Position numbers and translations under genes: made by a program. The notes beneath the pieces are model-generated. The model did no database searches, had not been told where the DNA came from, and was given only the letters and a program-made list of their open reading frames with translations. A stretch of DNA of 64,000 nucleotides from CAIWHR01 sp963773195 (GTDB lineage Bacteria > Pseudomonadota > Gammaproteobacteria > Burkholderiales > Casimicrobiaceae): assembly GCA_963773195.1 (NCBI GenBank), contig CAVZAE010000006.1, positions 248,001 to 312,000 on the forward strand, in the 5' to 3' direction. Position 1 is the stretch's first letter. Each line of letters begins with the position of its first letter. Shown piece by piece: positions 53,431-61,725 of the stretch.

Positions 53431-54771
53431 ATGAACACCCGCGAAGGCAGCCTCGAAGCCCCGACCCGCCATCCGATCGATTGGCGGAATCCGGAGTTCT
53501 ACGACGACGTCGCGCTCGAAAAGGAGCTCGAGCGGGTGTTCGACATCTGCCACGGCTGCCGCCGCTGCGTAAGCCTCTGCCAGGCGTTCCCGACGCTGTT
53601 CGACCTGGTCGACGAGAGCAGTACGATGGAGGTCGACGGCGTCGCCAAGTCGGACTTCGGGAAGGTCGTCGACCAGTGCTATCTGTGCGACGTCTGCTAC
53701 ATGACGAAGTGCCCGTACGTTCCGCCGCATCCGTGGAACGTCGACTTCCCGCACCTCATGCTCAGGGCGAAGGCGGTCAAGTTTCGCAAGCAGGGCGCGA
53801 CGTTCCGCGACCGGCTGCTGTCCGATACCGACCGCGTGGGCCGTCTCGCGACGATCCCGGTCGTCGTCCGGCTGGTGAACAAGGTCAACACGACCCCGTC
53901 GACGCGCAAGGTGATGGAGCGACAGCTCGGCATCGCCGGGAAGGCATGGTTGCCGCCGTACGCGTCGCCGACGTTTCGCGACTCGGCGGAGGCGTCGGCC
54001 GACTGTGCCGTTCGCGACGGACAGCGCACGCCCGGCAAGGTCGCCGTTTTTGCGACGTGCTACGTCAACTACAACGAGCCCGGTATCGGCGTTGACCTGC
54101 TTGCGATTCTCGCCCACAACGATGTTCCCTACGTCCTCGTCGAGAAGGAGGCTTGCTGCGGGATGCCGAAGCTCGAGCTCGGCGATCTCCTGGCGGTCGA
54201 GAAGTTGAAGGATGTCAACGTTCCCTCGCTGGCGGAGTACGCAAAGAACGGGTTCGCAATCCTGACCGCCGTGCCGTCGTGCACGCTCATGTTCAAGCAG
54301 GAACTGCCGCTACTGTTTCCCGACGACCCGGATGTCCGCGCGGTGGCCGATGCGATGTTCGACCCGTTCGAGTACCTGGTGCTCCGCGACAAGGACGGCC
54401 TGCTCAAGACCGACTTCAAGACGCCGCTCGGTAAGGTCGGCTACCACGTGCCCTGCCATGCCCGCGTGCAGAACGTCGGGCAGAAGACGCGCGAGCTGCT
54501 CGAGCGGATCCCGGGTACGACGGTCGCGACCGTCGAGCGCTGCGCCGGCCACGACGGCACCTACGGCGTTAAACGCGAGTTCTACGACGCATCAATGAAG
54601 ATCGGCCGGCCGGTGTTCCGGCAGATGGCGCATGACGATCCCGACTACGTGAGCTCCGATTGCCCGATCGCGGGCCGGCGCATCCTGCAGGGAATCGACG
54701 AGGCGGGCGAGTCGCGCCGCGCAAAGAAGGAGCATCCGCTCACCCTCCTGCGGATCGCCTACGGACTCTGA
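53431..54771 (+). CDS. Heterodisulfide reductase-like (Fe-S)-binding oxidoreductase
   Basis: A 446-residue soluble protein. The N-terminal part holds two [4Fe-4S] clusters, CHGCRRCVSLCQAFP and CYLCDVCYMTKCPYVPPH. The C-terminal part has two CCG-type domains with ATCYVNYNEPGIG, EKEACCGMPKLELGD, YHVPCHARVQNVG and VERCAGHDGTYGVK, as in HdrD, GlcF and LutA. It lacks a flavin domain, so it is an electron-transfer subunit. The constant neighbours rubrerythrin (upstream) and DUF3501 (downstream) suggest it supplies electrons for peroxide reduction; that is inference from context. Confidence 0.88.
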   Translation: MNTREGSLEAPTRHPIDWRNPEFYDDVALEKELERVFDICHGCRRCVSLCQAFPTLFDLVDESSTMEVDGVAKSDFGKVVDQCYLCDVCYMTKCPYVPPHPWNVDFPHLMLRAKAVKFRKQGATFRDRLLSDTDRVGRLATIPVVVRLVNKVNTTPSTRKVMERQLGIAGKAWLPPYASPTFRDSAEASADCAVRDGQRTPGKVAVFATCYVNYNEPGIGVDLLAILAHNDVPYVLVEKEACCGMPKLELGDLLAVEKLKDVNVPSLAEYAKNGFAILTAVPSCTLMFKQELPLLFPDDPDVRAVADAMFDPFEYLVLRDKDGLLKTDFKTPLGKVGYHVPCHARVQNVGQKTRELLERIPGTTVATVERCAGHDGTYGVKREFYDASMKIGRPVFRQMAHDDPDYVSSDCPIAGRRILQGIDEAGESRRAKKEHPLTLLRIAYGL

Positions 54772-54788
54772 ACGAAAGGACCACCCTG

Positions 54789-55379
54789 ATGCCGATGGCT
54801 GCCATTCCCCGCGAATCCCTGTTGTCGCTCGAGGCCTACGCGCGCGAACGGCCCGCCTTTCGGGCGCGCGTGCTCGAGCACAAGCGTCCCCGGACCGTCC
54901 CCCTGGGCGAGCACGTGACGCTGCTCTTCGAGGACGAGCTCACCGTGCGCTACCAGGTCCAGGAGATGCTGCGGATCGAGAAGACGTTCGAGGAGGAGGG
55001 AATACGCGACGAGCTCGCCGCCTACGACGCGCTCGTACCGGACGGCACCAACTTCAAGGCCACAATGCTGATCGAATACGAGGACGCCGCGGCGCGGCGG
55101 GCGGCACTCGCGAAGCTCAAGGGCATCGAGCGTCGCGCGTGGGTGGCGGCGGCGGGCCAGGAGCGCGTCGGTGCGATCGCCGATGAAGATCTCGATCGCG
55201 AGAATGCAGAAAAGACGTCCGCCGTGCACTTCCTGCGGTTCGAGCTGCCGCCGGCGACCATCGCGGCCTTGAAGCAGGGCGCCGCACTGGCGATCGGCAT
55301 CGACCACCCCGAGTACACAGTCGCGATCGCCGCGGTTGCCGACGCGACGCGCGCCGCGCTCGTCGCCGATCTCCGCTAG
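54789..55379 (+). CDS. DUF3501 family protein
   Basis: A 196-residue soluble protein of the DUF3501 family. Its sequence marks are SLEAYARERPAFRARVLEHKR, LGEHVTLLFEDELTVRYQVQEMLRIEK and an acidic middle ending DENAEKTSAVHFLRFELPP-like DRENAEKTSAVHFLRF. No metal or nucleotide motif is evident. The gene follows the Fe-S protein by 17 bases. Together with rubrerythrin this is a three-gene unit that recurs in Proteobacteria; the DUF3501 role is unknown but is most likely tied to oxidative stress defence. Confidence 0.88.
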   Translation: MPMAAIPRESLLSLEAYARERPAFRARVLEHKRPRTVPLGEHVTLLFEDELTVRYQVQEMLRIEKTFEEEGIRDELAAYDALVPDGTNFKATMLIEYEDAAARRAALAKLKGIERRAWVAAAGQERVGAIADEDLDRENAEKTSAVHFLRFELPPATIAALKQGAALAIGIDHPEYTVAIAAVADATRAALVADLR

Positions 55380-55933
55380 GCTCTGGAGTCGGGTCGCTTC
55401 AAGCGGTAGCGGTAGTCGATCGAAGGCTCGCTGCGCAAAGTCGTCGCAATGTTGCGCGTGCGACGCGCGAAGCCCAGCGACTCGACCAGGCACCGCGCCG
55501 GGACGTTGCGGAAATCGGTGTCGGCGCGGATCTCGGCCGCGTCGTAGGCGCGCCACAGGTGCTCGATGACCGTCCTGCACGCCTCGCGCGCGATGCCGCG
55601 GCGCGCGAACGCCGTGAACACGTAGAAGGCAAGGAACACGACCCGGTCCGGCCGCACGGTCGCCTCGACCAGCCCGGCGTAGGTGCCGTTGTCGTTCAAG
55701 CGCACCGCCCAGTTGAGCCACAGCTCGCCGCCGGGCGCGTACGGGTTGGAGATCCGCGCGAAGCGGCTTTCGAGGTCGGCGACATCCTTGGGCGGATCGG
55801 CGTTGACCCAGAGGTAGAGCGCGGCATCGGCGAAGCCGCCGAACATCGGGCCCGCGTGCGCCGGCGTCAGCGGCTCGAGCGTGAGGCGAGCGGTCGAAAG
55901 CGGCCCGCCGACGTAGAGAAGCGGCGCTCGCAT
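55376..55933 (-). CDS. GNAT family N-acetyltransferase (RimJ/RimL-like), second of pair
   Basis: A 185-residue GNAT enzyme that moves acetyl from acetyl-CoA to an amine. The N-terminus is LSTARLTLEPLTPAHAGPMF. The acetyl-CoA pyrophosphate loop is in FTAFARRGIAREACRTVIEHL (RxxGxA pattern), and NVPARCLVESLGFARR closes the fold. The substrate is unknown. Its ATG shares one base with the upstream GNAT stop (TGATG), so the two are coupled. It converges on DUF3501 with a 4-base overlap. Confidence 0.87.
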   Translation of the reverse strand: MRAPLLYVGGPLSTARLTLEPLTPAHAGPMFGGFADAALYLWVNADPPKDVADLESRFARISNPYAPGGELWLNWAVRLNDNGTYAGLVEATVRPDRVVFLAFYVFTAFARRGIAREACRTVIEHLWRAYDAAEIRADTDFRNVPARCLVESLGFARRTRNIATTLRSEPSIDYRYRLKRPDSRA

Positions 55934-56484
55934 CACGCCGCCCGCAACGCCGACCACTGCTCGCGCGTGATCGCCCAGACGCACATGTCCTCCGGCGCAC
56001 CGCCCCGGTGTGGCCGGCGCTCGCGTCGCTCGAGCACCATCCCGCATTTCTCGAGCACACGTCCGGAGGCCGGATTCCGCGCCAGATGCGACGCGCCGAG
56101 CGCATCGCTCTCGAGGCCCAGGAACGTCATCGCGATCAGCGCGCGGACGGCAGTCGTCGCGTAGCCGCGACCCCAGTACGCGCGGCCGATCCAGTAGCCC
56201 ATGACCAGCTCCGGCTCGGTGCTCGTGCGGACGTCGATCGCGCCGATGAGCGCGTCGTCCTCGGCGCGGGTGATCGCATAGGTCCACGCGGTGCCGGCTT
56301 CGCGCGCGTCGCGATGCGAGGCGATCCACGCGGATGCGGCCTCGACCGGATACGGATGGGGAATGGCGGCCGTTGTGAGCGCAACGCCGGGATCGCTGCA
56401 AAGCTCCGCGACGCGCGCGGCGTCGCCCGCCGCGAACGCGCGCAGGACCAAGGGCAACGACGTGATGCGCTCGGGCAGGGCCAA
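55933..56484 (-). CDS. GNAT family N-acetyltransferase (RimJ/RimL-like), first of pair
   Basis: A 183-residue GNAT enzyme. Recognisable parts are LVLRAFAAGDAARVAELCSD, GYWIGRAYWGRGYATTAVRALI (acetyl-CoA loop, RGYAT) and NPASGRVLEKCGMVLERRE (C-terminal motif, N-x-x-S-x-R-V-L-E-K-x-G), characteristic of the RimJ/RimL branch acting on protein N-termini or small amines. It shares only distant similarity with the next gene, so this is an old duplication or a chance pairing rather than a recent one. Confidence 0.88.
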   Translation of the reverse strand: MALPERITSLPLVLRAFAAGDAARVAELCSDPGVALTTAAIPHPYPVEAASAWIASHRDAREAGTAWTYAITRAEDDALIGAIDVRTSTEPELVMGYWIGRAYWGRGYATTAVRALIAMTFLGLESDALGASHLARNPASGRVLEKCGMVLERRERRPHRGGAPEDMCVWAITREQWSALRAA

Positions 56485-56500
56485 GGCGGAGTTCGCGGCG

Positions 56501-56986
56501 TCAGTCGCGGAAGTTGCCGTACTGCAGCGGGAAGTCGGTGACCTGCGCGCGCACGAGCGCGATCGCGCTTTGCAGGTCGTCGCGCTTCGCGCCCGAGACG
56601 CGCACCGTATCGCCCTGGATGCTGGCCTGCACCTTCAACCGGCCGTCTTTGATCAGCCGGACAATCCGCTTGGCAAGGTCCGCTCCGACCCCCACGCGCA
56701 ACGTGACGACCTGCTTCACCTTGTTGCCCGACACCTTCTCGATGTTCCCGTATTCGAGGGCGCGGAGGTCGATCCCGCGCTTGGTGAGCTTCCCGGTCAG
56801 TATGTCAGTGACCTGCCGGAGTTTGAAATCGTCGTCGGCATGCAGCGTGAGCGCTTTGTCGGCGAGCTCGACGCGTGCATCGGACCCTTTGAAGTCGAAA
56901 CGCGTGCCGAGCTCCTTGTTGGCCTGGTCGAGCGCGTTGCGGACCTCGACCTGGTTGACCTCCGAGACGATGTCGAACGATGGCAT
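56501..56986 (-). CDS. yajQ: YajQ family nucleotide-binding protein
   Basis: A 161-residue double ferredoxin-like fold protein. The family start MPSFDIVSEVNQVEVRNALDQANKEL is clear, followed by FDFKGSDARVELADKALTLHADDDFKLRQVTDIL, then KRGIDLRALEYGNIEKVSGNKVKQVV and KVQASIQGDTVRVSGAKRDDLQSAI. YajQ proteins bind c-di-GMP or other nucleotides and, in Xanthomonas, affect transcription. The gene is alone between GNAT and the Fpg-like glycosylase on the same strand. Confidence 0.96.
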   Translation of the reverse strand: MPSFDIVSEVNQVEVRNALDQANKELGTRFDFKGSDARVELADKALTLHADDDFKLRQVTDILTGKLTKRGIDLRALEYGNIEKVSGNKVKQVVTLRVGVGADLAKRIVRLIKDGRLKVQASIQGDTVRVSGAKRDDLQSAIALVRAQVTDFPLQYGNFRD

Positions 56987-57046
56987 GATGGAAAGTCTAC
57001 AGCATGCACGCGTGCGTGGGGCCTGCTGCGCTCGACTGCGTGTCCT

Positions 57047-57928
57047 TCAGCCGTCATCGAGCGATCGCGGCCAGCTTGCCTTGAGTAGCCGCGACAGCGA
57101 ACGGTCGGCGAGCAACCTGCCGCCCGTTTGGCAGCGCGCGCAGTAGTTGCACTCGTTCTCGGCGTAGACGATGCGCTGGACCGGCGCGCCGCATACGGGG
57201 CAGGGCTGCCGGTAACGGCCGTGCACGGCCATCTCCGGCCGGAACGCGGTCACGTTGGCGGGGAAGGCGCCGGCGGCCTCCGCACGCAGCCGCGCTGTCC
57301 ACTCTAGGAGCACGGCGCGGGTCGCGGCATGGAGGCGCGCCATCTCGGCGTCCGTGACCTTGGCCGTGAGCGCGAGCGGCGAGAGCTTCGCGCGATGGAG
57401 GATCTCGTCGGAGTACGCGTTGCCGATTCCGCTCAGGATGTGCGGGTCTGTCAGTGCGCGCTTGAGCGTGTGGTTCTCGTGACGCAGGCGCGCTGCGAAC
57501 GTTGACGGGTCGGAAGCGAGTACGTCGAGGCCGCCAGGATCGAACGCCGCCAGCGCTACGTCACCACGGACGAGATGCAGCGCTGCGCGCCGCTTCGAGC
57601 CCGCTTCGGTCAGCGCGAGCGTGCCCTGTCGGAACTCGAAGCGTGCGAGCGTGATGCGACGTGGCGCCCTCGCGTCGGACTCGAGCCACAGGAGCCGGCC
57701 CGCGATCATGAGGTGGATCACCAGGAACAGCGCATCGTCGAGCGCAAGCACGATGCGCTTGCCCAGCCGGCGGACTTCGCGCACCCGCCGTCCTTCCGCA
57801 TCCCCGATCGGCGGCACCGCGGTCCGGAGCACGAAGGGATGATCGATGTGGATGGCCATGAACGGCTCGTCCGTCACGCGTGCCGCGATCGCTTCGCGAT
57901 AGACCTCGACGTCGGGCAGCTCCGGCAC
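57047..57928 (-). CDS. Fpg/Nei family DNA glycosylase
   Basis: A 293-residue base-excision repair enzyme. After Met removal the N-terminal Pro and Glu (PELPDVEVYREA) form the catalytic pair; standard MutM has PELPEVE, so the Asp at position 6 is a family variation. The helix-two-turn-helix is in HENHTLKRALTDPHILSGIGNAYSDEIL. The C-terminal zinc finger is C-P-V-C, then CNYCARCQTGGRLLADRSLSRLL, slightly different in its end from classical MutM. The enzyme removes oxidised bases; whether it prefers 8-oxoG or pyrimidines is open. It lies 24 bases downstream of the TPR-glycosyltransferase gene. Confidence 0.88.
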   Translation of the reverse strand: MPELPDVEVYREAIAARVTDEPFMAIHIDHPFVLRTAVPPIGDAEGRRVREVRRLGKRIVLALDDALFLVIHLMIAGRLLWLESDARAPRRITLARFEFRQGTLALTEAGSKRRAALHLVRGDVALAAFDPGGLDVLASDPSTFAARLRHENHTLKRALTDPHILSGIGNAYSDEILHRAKLSPLALTAKVTDAEMARLHAATRAVLLEWTARLRAEAAGAFPANVTAFRPEMAVHGRYRQPCPVCGAPVQRIVYAENECNYCARCQTGGRLLADRSLSRLLKASWPRSLDDG

Positions 57929-57952
57929 CGGTCCGCCAAGCTCGCGTCGGCG

Positions 57953-59668
57953 TCAGGCCTGGCGCAAGCGTTTGCCAGCCAGTGCGGCAAGCGCTGCGGC
58001 GACCTCCGCGATCGGCTGCCGCCAATCGAGGAAGCGCTCCTGACGGAAGATCCGCAGTGACGGATACCACGCGGAATCGCGATCGGAGGCGCGCCAGCGC
58101 CAGCTCGTATGGAATCGATCCAGGAGCCACACGGGCTTGGCCATCGCGCCGGCAAGGTGCACGACGGACGTGTCCACCCCTATCACGAGATCGAGCGCAT
58201 CGATGATCGCCGCCCTGTCGCCGAAATCGCGGATGTCCCGCGACACGTCGTAGATGCGTGGTGCAAACGCGCCGAGCCCGCTCGCCGCATCGATCGTGAC
58301 GAGGTCGAGGCTCACGAAGGCGACGCCCGGAACGCTGAGCACCTGCGCCAGCATCGGCGCCGGCACCGACTTGTGCCGCGACGGAGCGCCCCGATCGCCA
58401 CGCGCGTTCCACGCGAGCCCCACATGCAAGCCCGCAGTGTCCGGAAGGCGCGCACGCCATGCGGCACGCCGGTCGCGGGGTGCCGCCAGATAGGGCATGT
58501 GCGCAGGGAGCATGGAGGGCAACAGGTCCAAGAGGAACGGCAGCGACCGGATGCCCGCCCGACTTCGCGGGGGCACGCGCAGCGCATCGACCTCGGCCGC
58601 ATCGTCGAGGACTCGATCGACACCGGCGACAGTGGCGAAGAGCGGTGCGAGCGGCGCCCAATGCCCGTCGGCGAGCAGGACGAGCGTGTTCGTGCGCGCC
58701 CGCGCATCCGCGAGGAAGCGCGCGTACTGGATCGCGTCGGACAGGCTGCCTTCGCAGTGGACGAGCAGCGGCGCATTCTGCGGCGCGCCGCTCCATACGG
58801 GAAGGCGCGGGAAGCGCCGTGCTTCGCCGAAGCGTCCGTCGGGGCGCTCCTCGAGCGCACGGAAGCCTTCGGCAAAGCGGCCGCGGCCGAGGAGCATCGC
58901 AGCGACTCCGAACCGTGCGTCGTCGGAAGGCTCACGCGCGGCTGCCTCCCGGTAGGCGTCTTCGGCGGGTTCGAGCGCACCCGTCCACGCGCGAAGCTTC
59001 GCGAGCGCGAGCCAGAAGCCAGCGGACGACGGCCGCTCGCGCGTCAAGGCTTCGAGTTTCGCGCGGCCACCGTCGAGGTCGCCGTCGAGCGCGTCGGCGA
59101 ACGCGACGCCGGTGCGCGCGTCCACGTGGTGCGAATCGCGCGCGAGCGCTTGCGCGAACGCCGCCCGCGCCTGCTGCGTGTCGCCGCGGCGGTTGCGGGC
59201 GTGCCCCAGGTTCGCCGCGACATCGGCGTTCGCGGGATCGATCGCATGCGCGCGCTCGAACGCGCGGATCGCGTTGGCGTGGTCGCCCGCGCGCTCGAAG
59301 GCGATGCCGAGGCGATGATGCGCGCTCGTGTCGCGCGGATCGAGGCGCACGGCACGCTCGAGGTGGAATACGGCGTCGATCGGCTTGCCCGCGCGGATCA
59401 GCGCGAAGCCCAGCGCGGAGCGTGCTTCCGCACTTTCGGGATGCAGCGCGGCGAGCTGCTCGAACCGCTTCACGGCGACGCCTATGCGACCGGCGTTGAC
59501 CGCGGTATTGCCGGCGCTCGCGAGCGCACGTGCGTCGTTCGGATGCGCCGCGACGTACTCGGCGAACGCGTCGTCCGCTTCGGCGTGGCGCCCGGCGCGC
59601 TCGAGCTCGAGCGCTCGCGCCGGCGACGGCGGCTCGCCGGGAGGTTGATCCTTGTCGCTCGCGGCCAC
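57953..59668 (-). CDS. TPR protein with glycosyltransferase-9-like C-terminal domain
   Basis: A 571-residue soluble protein. Residues 1-270 are about seven TPR units (ALELERAGRHAEADDAFAEYVAAHP, ALIRAGKPIDAVFHLERAVRLDP, FERAGDHANAIRAFERAHAIDP and more). The rest is a GT-B-like region with LLVHCEGSLSDAIQYARFL, GLHVGLAWNARGDRGAPSRHKS and IIDALDLVIGVDTSVVHLAGAMAKPVWLL, the last being the sugar-nucleotide site typical of heptosyltransferase/ADP-heptose-like GT9 folds. Bacterial proteins of this layout often modify proteins or surface glycans. Donor and acceptor are unknown. Confidence 0.82.
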   Translation of the reverse strand: MAASDKDQPPGEPPSPARALELERAGRHAEADDAFAEYVAAHPNDARALASAGNTAVNAGRIGVAVKRFEQLAALHPESAEARSALGFALIRAGKPIDAVFHLERAVRLDPRDTSAHHRLGIAFERAGDHANAIRAFERAHAIDPANADVAANLGHARNRRGDTQQARAAFAQALARDSHHVDARTGVAFADALDGDLDGGRAKLEALTRERPSSAGFWLALAKLRAWTGALEPAEDAYREAAAREPSDDARFGVAAMLLGRGRFAEGFRALEERPDGRFGEARRFPRLPVWSGAPQNAPLLVHCEGSLSDAIQYARFLADARARTNTLVLLADGHWAPLAPLFATVAGVDRVLDDAAEVDALRVPPRSRAGIRSLPFLLDLLPSMLPAHMPYLAAPRDRRAAWRARLPDTAGLHVGLAWNARGDRGAPSRHKSVPAPMLAQVLSVPGVAFVSLDLVTIDAASGLGAFAPRIYDVSRDIRDFGDRAAIIDALDLVIGVDTSVVHLAGAMAKPVWLLDRFHTSWRWRASDRDSAWYPSLRIFRQERFLDWRQPIAEVAAALAALAGKRLRQA

Positions 59669-59669
59669 G

Positions 59670-60128
59670 CTAGCCTTCGAATCCGACCCGCGCGTGCGAG
59701 CTGTCGCAGAACGGCTTCGTTTGCGAATGGCCGCAGCGGCACAGGAGTGTCACGCTCGCGCAAGCGAGCCGGCCGTCAGCGCCCTCGACCGCAAGGGGAC
59801 CGATGCATTCGAGCGGTCCGTTAGTGGTCGGTGTCAGGGTGACCCTACCTGCGGCCCGCATGCCCGCCGGCGCGGCGGCAGGCAGGATTCCCGGATCGCG
59901 AAATCCGTTGCGCGTATGCGTGCCGTCGCAATAGGGCTTGTTGCGCGTCCCGCCGCAACGGCAGAGGACCAGCGTCGTTCGCCCGGCCGGGGCGCTGCGC
60001 GCCCCCGCGAGCACCACGTCGCCCGTCAGCACGTTGGGTCCGTCGGGCCGGACCTTGAGCACCGCTCCCTCCACCGTGCTTGCGTGCGCGGCCGGCGCTT
60101 CTGTTGTCTGCAGCCGGGAATCGGCCAT
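59670..60128 (-). CDS. Double CDGSH iron-sulfur domain protein
   Basis: A 152-residue protein with two CDGSH-type [2Fe-2S] sites, each with three Cys and one His: CRCGGTRNKPYCDGTHTRNGF near residue 56-76 and CRCGHSQTKPFCDSSHARVGF near the C-terminus. Between them is a beta-stranded linker (AAGRVTLTPTTNGPLECIGPL). The middle part and N-terminus (VEGAVLKVRPDGPNVLTGDVVLAG) match the tandem CDGSH form in Proteobacteria. The second motif has S in place of G in C-D-G-x-H (CDSSH), a tolerated change. Role: redox or Fe-S cluster transfer. It is divergent from argG with about 58 bases between. Confidence 0.92.
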   Translation of the reverse strand: MADSRLQTTEAPAAHASTVEGAVLKVRPDGPNVLTGDVVLAGARSAPAGRTTLVLCRCGGTRNKPYCDGTHTRNGFRDPGILPAAAPAGMRAAGRVTLTPTTNGPLECIGPLAVEGADGRLACASVTLLCRCGHSQTKPFCDSSHARVGFEG

Positions 60129-60186
60129 TGCTGAGTCGTCGCTCGGCTAGAATAAGCTATTTTGCGCTGCTTCCGCGGCCGTCGCC

Positions 60187-61530
60187 ATGTCGCACATCCT
60201 GCAGGATCTTCCCGTCGGCCAGAAGGTGGGCATCGCGTTCTCCGGCGGCCTCGACACGAGCGCGGCGCTCCACTGGATGCGAGCCCGGGGCGCGATCCCG
60301 TACGCGTACACGGCGAATCTCGGCCAGCCCGACGAGAGCGACTACGACGAGATTCCGCGCAAGGCCAAGGCGTACGGGGCCGAAGTGGCCCGCCTCGTCG
60401 ACTGCCGCGCGGCGCTCGTCGCTGAGGGGATCGTTGCGCTGCAGGCCGGCGCGTTCCACATCTCGACGGCCGGGCTTCCGTATTTCAACACGACGCCGCT
60501 CGGCCGCGCCGTCACGGGCACGATGCTCGTCGTCGCGATGCGCGAGGACGATGTTCACGTCTGGGGCGACGGCAGCACGTACAAGGGCAACGACATCGAG
60601 CGCTTCTATCGCTACGGCCTGCTCGCGAATCCGGAGCTCCGCGTCTACAAGCCGTGGCTCGATTCCAAGTTCATCGACGAGCTCGGCGGCCGCAAGGAGA
60701 TGTCGGAGTACCTGAATCGCGCCGGCTTCGGCTACAAGATGAGCGCCGAGAAGGCGTATTCGACCGACTCCAATCTGCTGGGCGCGACACACGAGGCGAA
60801 GGACCTCGAGTTCCTCGACCGCGGCATGAAGATCGTCGAGCCGATCATGGGTGCCGCGTTCTGGCGCGACGACGTCGCGGTCAAGGCCGAATCGGTCCGC
60901 ATCCGCTTCGACGAAGGCCGTCCGGTGGCGCTCAACGGCGTCACGTTTGCGGACGACGTCGCGCTACTGCTCGAGGCCAACGCGATCGGCGGCCGCCACG
61001 GTCTCGGCATGAGCGACCAGATCGAGAACCGGATCATCGAGGCGAAGAGCCGCGGCATCTACGAGGCGCCCGGCATGGCGCTCCTGCACATTGCCTACGA
61101 GCGCCTCGTCACCGGCATCCACAACGAGGATACGATCGAGCAATACCGCGACAACGGCCGCCGCCTGGGCCGCCTGCTCTACCAGGGCCGCTGGTTCGAC
61201 CCGCAGGCAATCATGCTGCGCGAGATGGCGCAGCGCTGGGTCGCACGCGCGATCACGGGCGAAGTGACGCTCGAGCTTCGGCGCGGCAACGACTGGTCGA
61301 TCCTCGATACGACGAGCCCGAACCTGACCTACAAGCCCGAGCGGTTGACGATGGAAAAGGGCGCTGCCTTCTTCACGCCGCAGGACCGCATCGGGCAACT
61401 CACGATGCGCAATCTCGATATCGCCGACACCCGCGAGAAGCTCGTCACCTACGTCAAGACGGGACTGCTGCGTCCATCCGCCGATTCGCCGCTGCCGCGC
61501 CTCACCGATGGCGACGGCAAAGTAAAGTAG
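60187..61530 (+). CDS. argG: Argininosuccinate synthase, type 2
   Basis: A 447-residue ATP-dependent ligase joining citrulline and aspartate. The long (E. coli-like) type is shown by length and by the start MSHILQDLPVGQKVGIAFSGGLDTSAALHWM, with the PP-motif SGGLDTS. Citrulline/aspartate-site segments include YFNTTPLGRAVTGTMLV, VWGDGSTYKGNDIERFYRYG and AYSTDSNLLGATHEAKDLE. Functional partner argF lies 1.5 kb downstream on the opposite strand, so the two arginine steps are neighbours but not one operon. The 3' end is followed by a duplicated 70-bp hairpin element. Confidence 0.97.
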   Translation: MSHILQDLPVGQKVGIAFSGGLDTSAALHWMRARGAIPYAYTANLGQPDESDYDEIPRKAKAYGAEVARLVDCRAALVAEGIVALQAGAFHISTAGLPYFNTTPLGRAVTGTMLVVAMREDDVHVWGDGSTYKGNDIERFYRYGLLANPELRVYKPWLDSKFIDELGGRKEMSEYLNRAGFGYKMSAEKAYSTDSNLLGATHEAKDLEFLDRGMKIVEPIMGAAFWRDDVAVKAESVRIRFDEGRPVALNGVTFADDVALLLEANAIGGRHGLGMSDQIENRIIEAKSRGIYEAPGMALLHIAYERLVTGIHNEDTIEQYRDNGRRLGRLLYQGRWFDPQAIMLREMAQRWVARAITGEVTLELRRGNDWSILDTTSPNLTYKPERLTMEKGAAFFTPQDRIGQLTMRNLDIADTREKLVTYVKTGLLRPSADSPLPRLTDGDGKVK

Positions 61531-61600
61531 CGGCGCGAGCGGCGAGCCGGGGCCCCTGGCGCGAAGCGCCAAGGGGGAGCGAGCAATCGCGAGTCGCCGC
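61531..61600. repeat. 70-bp intergenic hairpin element, copy 1
   Basis: It begins one base after the argG stop: CGGCGCGAGC followed by a hairpin CCCCTGGCGC-GAA-GCGCCAAGGGG (ten base pairs with one bulged A) and a tail ending CGCGAGTCGCCGC. The identical 70 bases recur 121 bases downstream. The strong hairpin without a T-run on the plus strand may help end transcription of the two convergent units. Its repeat form suggests a REP-like or nested intergenic element found elsewhere in the genome. Confidence 0.85.
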
Positions 61601-61651
61601 AAGCGGCCGACAGGCGGACGCAACGATCAAATTCAGCCGGTGCGGAGGCCG

Positions 61652-61721
61652 CGGCGCGAGCGGCGAGCCGGGGCCCCTGGCGCGAAGCGCCAAGGGGGAG
61701 CGAGCAATCGCGAGTCGCCGC
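61652..61721. repeat. 70-bp intergenic hairpin element, copy 2
   Basis: It is identical in every base to the copy at 61531-61600, as far as I can compare by eye, and ends five bases before the Bug-family stop codon. Between the copies are 51 bases of unrelated sequence with an AT-richer ATCAAATTCAGCC. Two exact copies in one gap point to recent duplication or active copying. Confidence 0.85.
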
Positions 61722-61725
61722 GCCG

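Noticed and set aside
60125..60170. A sigma-70 promoter for argG (TTGCTG and TAGAAT)
   Set aside because: The spacer is only 14 bases, so the pair is not a credible promoter; no better pair was found.
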